DNA from: Epinephelus fuscoguttatus | Lineage: Eukaryota; Chordata; Actinopteri; Perciformes; Serranidae | Length of the DNA: 64,000 nucleotides | Assembly (NCBI RefSeq): GCF_011397635.1 | Contig: NC_064773.1 | Coordinates: 4,265,782 to 4,329,781 of the forward strand | Reading direction: 5' to 3' | Shown here: in pieces, positions 23,839-34,717 of the stretch | Layout: the number at the start of each line of letters is the position of its first letter | Position numbering within the stretch: position 1 is the first letter of the stretch | The notes under the pieces: model-generated | The model's database searches: none | What the model saw: only the letters and a program-made list of their open reading frames with translations | What the model was told of the DNA's origin: nothing | Position numbers and translations under genes: made by a program

Positions 23839-25195
23839 GGGTAGGATACTGACTGCAGACTGCACTACCTGAGAAATCCTTTGAACTAATATTAACATCT
23901 ACATGTGTTTGAGATTCAGCTGGTCCGGTGTAGAATATATGTCGAGGCTTTGTGTCATAGTCTAAAAGCAACTATGTCTGAAAAAAATAGAAAAAGAGAA
24001 GGCTTGTTGTGGTGTAGTGACATGCCAGAGTTAATAATTTGACCATGCTGATTTTACTTGGACAGTCGTCTGTCATCTGCAAAGAGTCGAAGTCCCACTA
24101 CACTTTCTGAGTGGCTTTTTATCGACCAGCTTGTTTCACAATCTGTTTTTGCAAAGTTATCTGATACTCTACTTGTGCTGAGCCCCCAAAGTCGCAACGT
24201 TTGATTTTTATTGTGCACACAAGATTAAAAATATCATTCACAACTTTGAGGCTCTCTACAAATGAGTATAATAGTATAGACTCAAAAGCAACAAAAACTT
24301 ACCATAAAAACTAAATAAATAAGGCGAAACTGTTTGTCGACTCCTTTTTCCAAGGTCAAGAATGAATTAAGAAACAACTTCTAGGCGACCACAGTCAAGA
24401 AGTTCCTCTAGTGCTACGACAAAACATTAAGATGAAGCATAATGCATCAGCTAAATTTGCTATGTCTAATGTGATATGTCAAGAAAAAGATTTTTTCAGA
24501 AACAGCTGGTATTCAGCTTTTCATGAAATGAAACAAAACATCAGTAAAGACAGTCGAAATGTCGAGTATTAGTTTGAAAGTGGAGCAAGACTTCTGCTGT
24601 CTATTGAGTTGCAAAGTGGGAAGAATTTTTACCTTCGCTTCCAGGCCATAACCCGAGGAACTGCATCCATACTCTAACCATACTTTAACTATAATTTATT
24701 TCCCATAAAAACAATGTTTTCCTGCTCTTACGTACTGTAGTTGCCATGTTGTACTAGGTACAAATTTTAAGATGTAGCCATTGGTTATAAAAACGTTGGA
24801 CAAAAAAGTTATATTCCAGGGTTGCCTGAAAGATTTTTATCTCTACATGGAATTGCCAAATTAATCCAAACCTGATCCAGAATTTTGAAAAGTGAATTGA
24901 ATAAACTGAAAATAAACTTCAGTTGTCACTATCAGAATTTGAAGCTTTATGATTGAATGTTTATTGCCGAATTGAATCTTAGAAGTCGTGATTAACACTG
25001 GCAAGGCTTGTACCCTTGATGTTTTATCAAAGAACCAAATATTTTCTGACACAATTTTACATCTGTTGTTGAGAGAGTTTTATTTCCACCAAAGACGTGG
25101 AAGCACTTGAAAACTCCTGCACCTTCTCCCACTTTGCAGCTCTGTAGTCTCCATTACTTTTTATTACACAACACTGTGAGTTCTGCTTTGAGTTA
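23839..25195. other. Intergenic DNA, no gene seen
   Basis: Moderately AT-rich sequence without supported exons, hairpins or tandem repeats. The reading frames are short and without motifs. Confidence 0.5.
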
Positions 25196-25997
25196 GGCCC
25201 AATCCCATTTCATATTTCTGCCCCCTACCCCTCGTTTTCGAGTGCCACCTTGCACCTCGTATCACAGTTACAAAGGGTCCTAGGTTCTATAAAGTGGGAC
25301 AACCATTCAAGACCCTGATACCTCACTGGTATGCTAGTGTTTAGATAAAACGACACGAGTGTTGCCGGACATCACATATATACCTTCTTCTGCGGTCGTG
25401 ATTTCTCCTGCACAACAAACATTCAAGACCCTGATACCTTATCAGTATGCCAGTGTTTATGTAAACCGACACAACTGGTGTTGCCAGATATTACAAATAT
25501 TCCCTCCTCTGCAGTGGTGATTTTTCTTGCACGGCCAACAGGCATCTTTTTATGGTTGTCAGGTTGTCACTGCCAGTAGCGCAGTAGTGGTGCTCTGCTG
25601 GCTAATGCTAACAACCCATGCTCCTACCGAGACATTGACATACTAGTGATTTCTTTTGTTATGCATGTTATAAAGAAAAGGACCACAATACCTTGAAACA
25701 ACATTAAACTAAGGTAATACGGAGGTTAACGTAATTTTGAAATCTTTCTTAACAAAGAAAATATATTTGTGGGTTTCTTTCGTTGCTTAAGCAGCCATCT
25801 TGTCAATGATTTATCATAACACTCTGTATGGAGTGTCCCTCTTAAAAATCTCCATTTGTAGGGCCATTTAGCCCTAACATTTCGCCCTACGCCTCTATCC
25901 CTACAAGAATCGGGACACCCTACCTCTAAAAGTGAGCGCGCAAAACGGAGGGGTAAGGGCTAAGTGGTAGGGGCAAGTGGTGTGTTGAGATTGGGCC
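25196..25997. mobile_element. PIF/Harbinger-like MITE with an internal 2-copy repeat
   Basis: The ends GGCCCAATCCCATTTC and, inverted, GGCCCAATCTCAACAC form terminal inverted repeats. TTA flanks both ends (25193-25195 and 25998-26000). Inside, a unit of about 115 bp starting CATTCAAGACCCTGATACCT is present twice (about 25306-25420 and 25421-25535). No coding capacity. Confidence 0.65.
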
Positions 25998-26000
25998 TTA

Positions 26001-26533
26001 ACCTGAACAAGCTGTAGATTTCGGGCTTTGTTAGCTAGCCAACTCACCATTACCCTTAATGTAGCAAAGCAGATGATGTCAATGATAACATACGTTGATT
26101 AACGTTAGGTTCTACCACATACATTACTGCAGCAAATCAGATGCATTTACAACAGGTCACTGATAGATGGCCACAGATTATGGTTAGCTAGCTAACAAGC
26201 TGACATTATCTAAAACACAACGTACCAGTGGTAAAACAATTCATCAAAACACAGCACAGAACTAATTATGATTAAAATCTGACATATAAAAACGGCTAGC
26301 TGTTCACAGAACCTCCGATATGGCTGCCAGAAGGTGTGTTACATCAGAGAAAAAAAGCCCTTTATACAAACACATTCTGTTTCTGTGAGCTTTTGTCTCA
26401 GTTGAATACAGAGCTAGCATCTTAGTCCACCAGCTAGCTTTACTTGCCAACACTGATGTTGTGCTGTTGAAGAATAAAATTTCAGCCGAGTTTATTTTTG
26501 TATGTTCCCAGTTTTAAGACAATCCAAACCCGC
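26001..26533. other. Sequence downstream of gpr19 (probable 3' UTR)
   Basis: This lies beyond the gpr19 stop on the minus strand. A minus-strand AATAAA is at 26497-26492, about 40 bases past the stop; the true 3' end may be further away. No other gene seen. Confidence 0.4.
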
Positions 26534-27805
26534 TCAGACAAAAGTATTCGGAGGGTTGGCGTTAGTGGTCCAGGCTACCTTCTTTTCCTTTGCCTCTCGG
26601 TCAAACGTATCGTAAACTGAGTCCTTGGCGACTGTCTTTGCCTGCACAGGGATTTCTACCACCCCAATGTAGTTCTTTTTAGCCATCCGAGAGCTTGCTG
26701 TGATGGTGTACGCATTGCTGCGGTAGCATTTCATGGACGACATGCAGAAGGTCTCCCTCATGCCCCTTCTGAAGTTTGCATTGTAGACAGAGTACAGGGT
26801 GGGCTTGGATGCTGTGGAGCTGAAGGAAATCCAGGCGATGGCTGTGAAGAACAGCAACCCCTGCCTACTGGGTCCATCAGACTCCCTCGGGTGCCACAGC
26901 TGGGCGATGTAGAAGGGCGTCCAGGTGAGGAAAAAGACTGAATTGAGCATGAGGAACATCTTGATGGTCTTGACTTTAGTCCGTGGGACGATATTCATTG
27001 TCCGGCGCACTGTGTGGCCATCAGCGCTGATCCTCCAAATGTAGCGGACCACCCGCTGGTAGAATGACACGACTAGTGCCACCGGGACCAAAAAACCAAA
27101 CAGGAGGTGAACGGCGGCATAGGCTATACTGCCCCAGCTGTCTGGGAGGAAAAAGTCACAATGACTGCTGTCTGTGGAGCCGTAGAAGAAGAGGCAGGGT
27201 GACACGAAGGCTGCATCAAACAACCACGAGGCCAGGATCATCTTCTTTGCCTTCTCTCTCGACACCTTGAAGCTGAGCGGGTAGACGATTGTGTAGAAGC
27301 GGTCTACGGAGATGGAAAGCAAGACGTAGACCTGCACACCTGGGCAGAGGTGCTGCAGGTAGCGCACAGCCTTGCAGGCTGCGGCACTCAGTGGCCATCG
27401 TCCCGAGGCGACCTGCAGGAAGATAAAAGGGGCCCAACCCAGGCTCATGAGCAGGTCCGCACAGGCCATAGACACCACAAAGTAGTTGGTGGTGGACTGA
27501 GTCCGTCGGCTCCGGTGGATGACCAGGCAGACGAGGGCATTTCCCAAGATGGAGACCAACCAGAGAACCCCAAACACCAAGCCCAGGACGGCGACCTCGC
27601 CTGAGGTGAGCTCATAGGAGGCGGAGGTCTTGTTCCGCTGGCCGGAGGACGAGCCCTCGAGGCTGCAGAGGGGGGTTGTGGGTAAGGTTGCCAGGACAGT
27701 TGAGTTCTCCCTCTCAGAGTAGTTAAATGACATCTGATACGTGAAAGATGGAGAGTAAAGGGAGGGATTGACACCAACTGTGTTTGATGACTGGGCATAC
27801 ACCAT
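26534..27805 (-). CDS. gpr19: Probable G-protein coupled receptor 19 (GPR19)
   Basis: The coding sequence is one uninterrupted 423-aa frame with seven hydrophobic segments. Features by residue: three N-glycosylation sequons in the N-terminus (NYS 28, NST 34, NKT 58), GN in TM1 (88-89), ACADLL in TM2, TM3 Cys 144 with extracellular loop 2 Cys 216 for the disulphide, DRF in place of DRY (168-170), a TM6 WxPF motif (TWTPF), and SKPTLY in TM7 in place of NPxxY. The blocks CLVIHRSRRTQSTTNYFVVS and SFKVSREKAKKM and the tail NPPNTFV match mammalian GPR19. It is an orphan class A plasma-membrane receptor. Start: the ATG at 27805 aligns with the mammalian start (MVYA/MVFA). The frame stays open upstream, but no ATG is found there and a TCCTCAG acceptor at 27832 precedes the exon. 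Confidence 0.96.
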   Translation of the reverse strand: MVYAQSSNTVGVNPSLYSPSFTYQMSFNYSERENSTVLATLPTTPLCSLEGSSSGQRNKTSASYELTSGEVAVLGLVFGVLWLVSILGNALVCLVIHRSRRTQSTTNYFVVSMACADLLMSLGWAPFIFLQVASGRWPLSAAACKAVRYLQHLCPGVQVYVLLSISVDRFYTIVYPLSFKVSREKAKKMILASWLFDAAFVSPCLFFYGSTDSSHCDFFLPDSWGSIAYAAVHLLFGFLVPVALVVSFYQRVVRYIWRISADGHTVRRTMNIVPRTKVKTIKMFLMLNSVFFLTWTPFYIAQLWHPRESDGPSRQGLLFFTAIAWISFSSTASKPTLYSVYNANFRRGMRETFCMSSMKCYRSNAYTITASSRMAKKNYIGVVEIPVQAKTVAKDSVYDTFDREAKEKKVAWTTNANPPNTFV

Positions 27806-27831
27806 AGCTATACTGCTGCACCTGAGAGGAG

Positions 27832-28243
27832 CTGAGGACACAAAGAAACAGAGTCACCGTTAGTACAGACATAGAGCTAACCAATGATTTTTTGGCCCCA
27901 CAGCCTGGTGGCCTGCAATAGAGCTCCAAGGCTGGTAACAGAGCTCCATGGAGCTGCAAGGTACAACTTCAGACAGGAGGCAGAAGTGCCCCAAAGGCAG
28001 AAAGCCAGCCATGGAGCTCCACAGCCAATCTATCGGCTTCCTAGTGGGCCAAAACCATCGCGACAGCACTTTCTTTCTGATTAGATACAAGCAATCTACT
28101 ACGTCACCCATACAGCTTGTTCAAAAATGTAAGTTTTGGTATCACAGAGAAAGTAAAGTCCCAAAAAAGGTAGCATTAGGTACCAGTACTGAATTCCAGG
28201 TACTGGAACTGCTGTAGTAGTTTGTTGGCTGACTGGTAGGTTG
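27832..28243 (-). other. Region upstream of the gpr19 coding exon
   Basis: It starts with the acceptor of the gpr19 coding exon (minus strand TTTCTTTGTGTCCTCAG), so at least one 5' noncoding exon must lie further upstream; I could not identify it. The ORFs through the region lack motifs. Confidence 0.45.
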
Positions 28244-28811
28244 AGGCCCGTTTCCACCGCAGGAACTTCAGGGTAATTTTACGGGGCCGGGGCGGATATC
28301 TTAGTTACAACATGATTGAGCTAGCAAAGCAGTTTTGTGTTGCTATGTGTGGTATTTATTCAGTTTTGGGAAATCACAATGTCTAGAAAGCATCAGTGGC
28401 TGCAGCTGACAGGGACAGCTAAAAGCAGCAGCAAAGCTAACATCAAGACGTCATCTGTTAAAAGCCTCCTGTTGTCGGATACGACATGAAACTACTCCAG
28501 TTAGCTCAATCATGTCGTAACTAAGACATCCGCGGGAGAAAAAATTTTTTTCACGGGCCATTTAGTGAGTTATTACAGACACCGCTATCGGCTATTGGCT
28601 AACAGCTAACAGCTAATAGCTAACGGCGTCCCTACGTCGCCGCGGTCAAAATGGTTGCGCAACGATTATGTCACATCCAGAGCCCGTAACTTTACAGAAA
28701 CCTTCCTCCTACTACGCTCTCTCAGTGGAGACACGGCGGTTGAGAGGGCCGAGCAAGAGGACGTTCCTGCCCCCAAATAGTACCAGGAACTTCTACAGTG
28801 GAAACGGGCCT
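28244..28811. mobile_element. MITE with TIR AGGCCCGTTTCCAC and an internal palindrome
   Basis: The ends AGGCCCGTTTCCACCGCAGG and, inverted, AGGCCCGTTTCCACTGTAGA are flanked by TTG on both sides (28241-28243 and 28812-28814). The 3-bp duplication suggests PIF/Harbinger, although TTG departs from the usual TWA. An internal inverted repeat (TCTTAGTTACAACATGATTG near 28300, complement near 28505-28525) makes it fold-back-like. Confidence 0.65.
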
Positions 28812-28814
28812 TTG

Positions 28815-29471
28815 GTTAATGGGTTTGTTGGTATTTAAGTGATGTTCTGTAGTATTTAAAATAACCCTGATGAGGATGTTTTTCTTTGGTGAAGATATAT
28901 ACAGGGCTGATGGGACTGTTTCTAATTAAGAACACCAGCATCTGACAGAAACAGCAGCACGCCTCAGCTATCTTTAAATCTAATGGAGACATATTTCCAC
29001 TTCAGAAATCACATCTGGGGAAATGTAAAGTCTCCAGAGAATTAACTGTGTTAACATTTTCATTAATCTCCTGGAAACATCAGAGTGTTGTATTAAAACA
29101 CGGAGTAACTATTTGACTCTATTGTTCTAAATACTAGAACAACGTACCTTTTTCTAAAGACAATCACCTGTAACACCTCTGACCCAGCAGCTAATTCCCA
29201 GCCTGTGCTGCCGGTTAATTTCATTAAACCTTCACAGGGATCCAGTTAAGTGTCTACAGAGATCCTGCTCTCCTCTGAGGTCAGCTTTAAAGGATGTGAA
29301 GAAGCCCACGAGGCTTTTATCGCTGCCTTTGTGTTCACTCTGCTGGATGTCACCCATGGCAACCTAATCCAGCCTGACTGATGGTTAGTACATAAACCAG
29401 GTAAACCAGGCCGACACACACTCGCAACCTCTGATACACTGTACCGTAAAGAGGAAGTAGAAAGCAGAATT
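28815..29471. other. Intergenic DNA, no gene seen
   Basis: Unremarkable composition with no ORF, tandem repeat or RNA gene supported. Confidence 0.45.
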
Positions 29472-29653
29472 AATGGGAATATTCAAGTATTGTGTGTTAG
29501 TATAGGACTGAAGTAAATGTACGCAGTTATTTTCAGCCACTTCAGTCCTGTACTAACACACAATACCTGAATATTCCCATTCTGAAAAAATGACTTTGTC
29601 CTACCTCTGGTTAAGGGGTAACCCTTTTTTTTAACCAGAGGTAGGACAAGTCA
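29472..29653. repeat. Two consecutive hairpins
   Basis: Hairpin 1 has arms 29472-29514 and 29539-29581 (about 43 bp, few mismatches). Hairpin 2 follows at once with arms 29591-29614 and 29631-29653 (TGACTTTGTCCTACCTCTGG against its complement, one mismatch). They lie just before the AAGTC-rich minisatellite. They may be nested fold-back MITEs; a structured RNA is possible but unsupported. Confidence 0.7.
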
Positions 29654-29654
29654 T

Positions 29655-29780
29655 TGTTTTGGAAGTCACAAATAAGTCCCAAGTCTTTACACTCAAGTCC
29701 TTAGTCAAAAGAGACAAGTCCAGAGTCAAGTCCCAAGTCAAAACAGAAAAGCTTGAGTCAAGTGCCAAATCAAGTATAGG
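29655..29780 (+). repeat. AAGTC-rich repeat, first block
   Basis: Degenerate phrases such as AGTCCCAAGTC and ACAAGTCCAGAGTCAAGTCC are of the same type as the array at 30995-31510, from which the block is separated by about 1.1 kb of other repeat DNA. The ORF across it is repeat-driven. Confidence 0.5.
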
Positions 29781-29914
29781 GTTGCAACAGTGTGAGAATT
29801 CACAGTGCCATAACCATCTCAGAAAATATCAAAATTGGTCATTGGTGTTAAGATCCATGTCGAATTGCAAGTTATTAGGGTCTGGGCAGCTAAGCTGTCA
29901 GGACACTTTTGTAA

Positions 29915-30990
29915 TCCTAGGTATTCTTCTTCTTTCTTCTTCTTCTTCCGAGGAAATCATACTTCCCATGGGTGAAAACTCACCAAACTTTGCACAAAGG
30001 TCCAGTCTCATGCCAGATATCCTCAGCTGTAAACTCAAGCCAATAGTCCTGATGGTGGCGCTACAGCAAGCGTCTAAAGTTCAAAACTTTGAAAATTCAT
30101 AACAAATCAACCATACGTGCTACAACTTCACAACTTTCATCAAACTGTAGCCCCAATACTGAAGAAACTTTTGTACATTTAAACCTATTAAAAAATGATG
30201 AAGTTCATCACTCTGTTTTTTTCAAAAACTGTAAAACTTATTAAACCTATCTCCTCCAACAAGTTTTGTTCAATTGACACCAAACTTGCTACAGAGCATC
30301 TTCAGACTGTCCTACACAAACTATGTTTCTCAGATTTTTGATTTATCAAAAATTGAGCCGACAGTGCATCAAAATGTTTGACTGTAAACGGTACTGTAAA
30401 CATATACATGCAAATTCTTGCTAAATAAATCTTCAATGTTCATAAAAAAATGACAAAATTCTAGAGTCATGGTAGATGATGTGTGGCAAATTTCAGAATT
30501 TTATCTCAAACTGAATTTTTGACAGCATTTTGAATTTTGCTCTAATGTGAACAATTGGAGTCAATGTAAAAATGACAATTTTAAACATCAGTTTTTCACT
30601 TATGGAGCAAATCAATTATTGTTACAAATAAATTACCAACATCTCCATGCTGTCTAGATGCAATATGTGTATTTTCAGATTTTTGTCTTAATAACTGAAT
30701 TTTTTTACAGTGGTTTGAAATCTGCTTTTCCATGCATGGACGGCTGCTAAACCTGCACGTCTGGCTTAGTCAGTTTGTGAAGCTACACATGAATTGTCAC
30801 GGACTAATTAGCTCAGTGAGATAGAAATTGATCCTTAGTCTCAGAGGTTGTGAGTTCAAGCCTCAGCTGATGCAAAAGGCAGATTGTGTTGCTGAATTCC
30901 TGAATGTCTTCCAGTTCTTCTGCTTGTTGCTCAGAATTGCCTAAAAATGCCCGGACCCGACCCATCGCTGCGCAGCAGCTATAACTTTAT
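29915..30990 (+). mobile_element. Fish interspersed repeat with an internal tRNA-like segment
   Basis: It opens with a TTCTTCTTC run followed by GAAAACTCACCAAACTTTGC and a GGTGGCGCTACAGCA phrase. Near 30812-30880 it contains TTAGCTCAGTGAGATAGA (A-box-like) and GTGAGTTCAAGCCTC (B-box-like), and it closes with CCCGGACCCGACCCATCGCT. I recognise the layout from teleost genomes but cannot assign a superfamily. No ORF. Confidence 0.45.
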
Positions 30991-30994
30991 TTTA

Positions 30995-31860
30995 TTTTGT
31001 CAAGTCAGGTCTAAAGTCATCAAGTGCTTGACTCAAGACTGACTCAAGTCTTAGTGAAGTCATGACAGTAATTGGTGATTGGTGTAAAGTCCGAGTCGAG
31101 TTACAGGTTTGTTTGTTTTTTAAAATTTTGTCAAATCCAGTCTAAAGTCATCAAATGCTTGACTCAAGTCTGACTCAAGTCTAAGTAAAGTCACGCGCTA
31201 CTGGTGTTTAAGTCCAAGTCGAGTTGCAACTTTGTTTTTTACTTTTGTCAAGGTCAGTCTCAAGTCATCAGATGTTTGACTCGAGGCTAACTCAAGTCCA
31301 AGTAAAGTCACGAGTCACTGGTGTTAAAGTCCAAGTTGAGTTGCAAGTTGTTTTTAAAATTTTTTTAATTTTGTAAAGTCCAGTCTAATGTCATCAAATA
31401 ATTGTCTCAAGTCTGTCTCAAGCCCAAGTGAAGTCACGAGTCACTGGTGTTAAAGTCCAAGTCGAGTTGCAAGTTGTTGTTTTAATTTTTTTTTATTTTG
31501 TCAGGTCCAGTCTATCCATCCATCCATTTTCCGGGGTCGGGTCGTGGGGGCAGCAGGCCAAGCAAAGCACCCCAGACATCCCTCTCACCGGCAACACTTT
31601 CCAGCTCCTCCTGGAGGAACCCGAGGTGTTCCCAGGCCAGATGAGATATATAATCCCTCCAGTGTGTTCTGGGTCTGCCCCGGGGCCTCCTACCAGAGGG
31701 ACGTGCCCGGAACACCTCGGCGCCCAGGAGGATCCTGATCAGACACCTGAGCCACCTCAACTGACCCCTTTCGACGCAAAGGAGCAGCGGTTCTATTCCG
31801 AGCTCCCAAGTCCAGTCTCATGTTATCACATTTTTGACTTGTGTCTAATCCAAGTAGAAG
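30995..31860 (+). repeat. AAGTC minisatellite array, interrupted by a LINE
   Basis: The unit is about 110-125 bp with the phrases 'GACTCAAGTCTGACTCAAGT', 'AGTAAAGTCACGAGTCACTG' and 'TGTTAAAGTCCAAGTCGAG'. About four diverged copies lie between 30995 and 31510, and the array resumes at 31808 after the LINE insertion. Confidence 0.75.
31514..31807 (-). mobile_element. LINE 3' end (minus), 5'-truncated
   Basis: On the minus strand the frame reads PRGRPRTHWRDYISHLAW, then EELESVAGERDVW and LLPPRPDP. This is the conserved C-terminus of a fish non-LTR retrotransposon ORF (Rex/CR1-L2-like). It is followed by an (ATGG)n tail at 31514-31527. GTCCAGTCT at 31505-31513 and 31810-31818 fits a 9-bp target duplication, although it also occurs in the surrounding tandem repeat. 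Upstream coding is lost, as usual for 5' truncation. Confidence 0.8.
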
Positions 31861-31879
31861 TCATGTGACCCAAGGCCAC

Positions 31880-32820
31880 ACCTCTGCTACTGACTAATAA
31901 TTTTCAACTCTGTGCATAAGTCCCTTAAATTTGTACTTAAGTGCAGCATGTGATTACTGTAACATTACATTATTGTACTCGTATAGTGGAGTATTTTCTA
32001 TTACATGTTCCTGATATCAGTAGCTACTGTTTGACTGAGGGCCTGGAATCTATTTATATGCACACAACTGAAACACAATACTATTTTACATCTTTACATT
32101 CATCACCTTAAGACATTTAAGACAACAAACTTCCCTTAAAAAACACCTGAATCGTCTTCTCATCTGCACACAGACGCTTCAGCACAAACTGAGGCTCCTT
32201 TAAATCCAACCTGATCTCAGTGAAGAGTTAAACCTCCACATGGAAAAATACTGAGCACCAAAACCTGCTGTTTTACATCCTTAAGTTAATTATTTCACCT
32301 CATTTTTAGTTCAAATATCTACAGTTAAGGGGATTTTAAGGTGTAAAATGACACGATGCTGTTTCTTGAGCATCACAACATGATTCTGACGGACAGAGTA
32401 AATATACTCTGACTGTAGCTGATAGTGAACCTGCTGGAAAACAACATGGTGTTCACCTGGAGCTCACACAGAGTCAATATTTATTTAATATTTGAGAGCA
32501 AAATTTGATTGTTTTCGATGATTAAATATTAAAAATACACACATATGGTTCGCTTAAAAAAGGCTCCAGCTTATATTTGGGTCTTTAGAGCTTCTTAGTT
32601 TGGTCTATAGCTTTAAAAACATGTAATCAATCGATGATAAATCTAATAAACAAACAAATAAACAACCCGTGTCGCTCCCACAAACTGAGGGCAGATCAGC
32701 ATCATGTATCCGGCCTACATCATGTCTGCTCCTGCATCTGATTCACCGCGATGGATGATGACTGATGCAGATTAATTATGAAAAGAAAACATAATAAAAT
32801 CGGAATTAATAAATTAATAC
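31880..32820. other. Intergenic DNA, no gene seen
   Basis: AT-rich, without repeat boundaries or supported exons. Confidence 0.5.
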
Positions 32821-32932
32821 ATTAAAGACAATAACAGATTTTCTCCCCGGTGGTCCACAGGTGATGGAGCCGCCTGTAGACGCTGAAAAACGGCCTCTGA
32901 CGTGTCGCTGATAATCGGGTCCGGTAAGTGAG

Positions 32933-32965
<33 letters not shown>

Positions 32966-33260
32966 AGTGAGGTTAGATGTGGTGTTTTTATGGAGACTCA
33001 CCGGTTCACAGCAGAGCGGGAACAAACGACTCATTTTGGTGTTTTTCCGTGATTCAGTTCGGCTGAAGGAGACGTGCTGGAGCGCGGAGGAAGAGGAGGA
33101 GGAGGAGGAGGAGGAAGAGGAGGAGGAGTTCCGTGAAGGCAGCAGACATCATGGCTGTTTGCTCGCTCTGTCTGTCAGTCTGTCTGTCTGTCAGTCCACC
33201 TGTGTGTGCTGTCTGTCCGTCTGTGTGCTCCACAGAGCAGCTGGAGGATGAAGCAGCAGC
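32821..33260. other. GC-richer island with microsatellites; possible promoter or exon region
   Basis: It contains a good splice donor (GGTCCGGTAAGTG at 32919-32931), a (GT)n tract at 32937-32961, a purine run of GAG/GAA at about 33088-33129, and TCTG repeats at 33165-33195. A 5' exon of some transcript is possible. The glutamate-rich ORF is a by-product of the purine run. Confidence 0.3.
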
Positions 33261-34633
33261 TGATGAAGAGGAGGATGGATGTTTTCTGACTAGCAGGGGC
33301 GGACCAACCAGTTTCTGGGGCCCCAAAGCTGAAAGCAAAGACCCCCACTCCCCCCTCACACATCATATATGTATATGACTGCAGACAGATGCTGCTGTTT
33401 ATTGACTGCAGCTAAAATGTTTTAAAATAATACTTTTGTTCACAGTATGCGTTTTCTTTCAGATCTTAAATATAAAAGCGTACGTGCATATGTACAGTTA
33501 ATGTGATTTATCTTTTAAATTACCAAACCATCCTGATGTAAATATTGTAGCAATTAGGAATTATTTTTAACACAGTATATTTTGTAATTCCAAAACTCTA
33601 AAAATGATTCATTAGTTTATGTAGTTTTATTATTTTAATTCAATACCCCCACGTTTTTTAAACTAAAAATAATATAAATGTCTAACCTCCCAGCATGCAA
33701 CTTGTTCCTGCATTGTTACTGGTGTTATTGTGCTCTAAATTGTGCTCCATTGTTTTTATTAGTAAATACTACAAAACTACTACAAATAGTACTACAAAAA
33801 AGAAGGGGGCACAAGAGCAAATCACTAAATACTACAAGATACAAATTGAAACAAAATTAACAAAAGAGAAAACACAACAAAACACCACAACAAATAACAA
33901 AACAAATCTCAAACCACAATTCAAATCAAATCAATAAAAGAAAAAACAATGACAAATCACAAAACACATGAAATCATAAAAGGAAAAATGAAAATGCTCC
34001 TCAGAGTGAACACTGAGGTATTAATTAAAAAGTAAAATAAATAAATAAATAAATAAAAACAAAGAGAGGAATTTAACATTTACAATAAAAATAAAAAAAT
34101 CCTGCAGGAATCTTGTTTAAAATATTAGATTACTAACATTTCATACATTTTCATACCTTATTGTTATACTTAATATTAGGCCTATACTTTAACTACAAAC
34201 TACACCACTAACAAATTAATAATGAATATCTGAGCACATAAAGACAGTGCATAATAATTAAGTTATCTGTACCTTCAAATCCCAATGAAAATATAAGAAC
34301 AGGAAAGTTGTCTTTTTATTTTAGTCCATCCTAGTTTAGTTATCAGGTATCATGATTATATCAGTCTGTTGTTCACAGATTTTATGTCCTGCTCTACTTC
34401 TACTGTTTTTTATTTTTGTATTTTCAGAACCTAATTTAACATGTAGAGTGTCTCTGCAGATAAAATATATTATTATTATTTTAAATGTAAATCGTGTTCA
34501 TCATAGTGCAAAGACTGAGGTCACCTCAGGTCTGCAAACCTCCCTCCTCCTCTTCCTCCTCCTCTTCAGCGGTGAGTGCGACTCTTTATAGAATAAGGTG
34601 ATTTTATTTATTATCAGGTGGATTTCATGTGAG

Positions 34634-34636
<3 letters not shown>
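33261..34636. other. AT-rich intergenic DNA
   Basis: Low-complexity stretches, for example (AAAT)n near 34035-34060. No gene, RNA or transposon could be supported. Confidence 0.45.

Positions 34637-34687
<51 letters not shown>
34637..34687 (+). repeat. (GT)25 microsatellite
   Basis: Uninterrupted GT run about 30 bp before the second copy of the inverted repeat core. Confidence 0.95.
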
Positions 34688-34689
<2 letters not shown>

Positions 34690-34717
34690 CAGCTGCCTGA
34701 TCTATCAGCTGGATTAA

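Noticed and set aside
27806..27841. Twelve extra N-terminal codons for gpr19
   Set aside because: They start at GTG, cross a good splice acceptor at 27832, and mammalian GPR19 starts at the aligned MV(Y/F)A methionine.
30812..30885. A tRNA gene
   Set aside because: A- and B-like boxes are present, but I could not pair an acceptor stem, and the segment is embedded in an interspersed repeat.
32928..33251. Glutamate-rich protein exon
   Set aside because: The acidic run comes from a (GAG/GAA)n purine tract, and the frame also reads through a (GT)n repeat.
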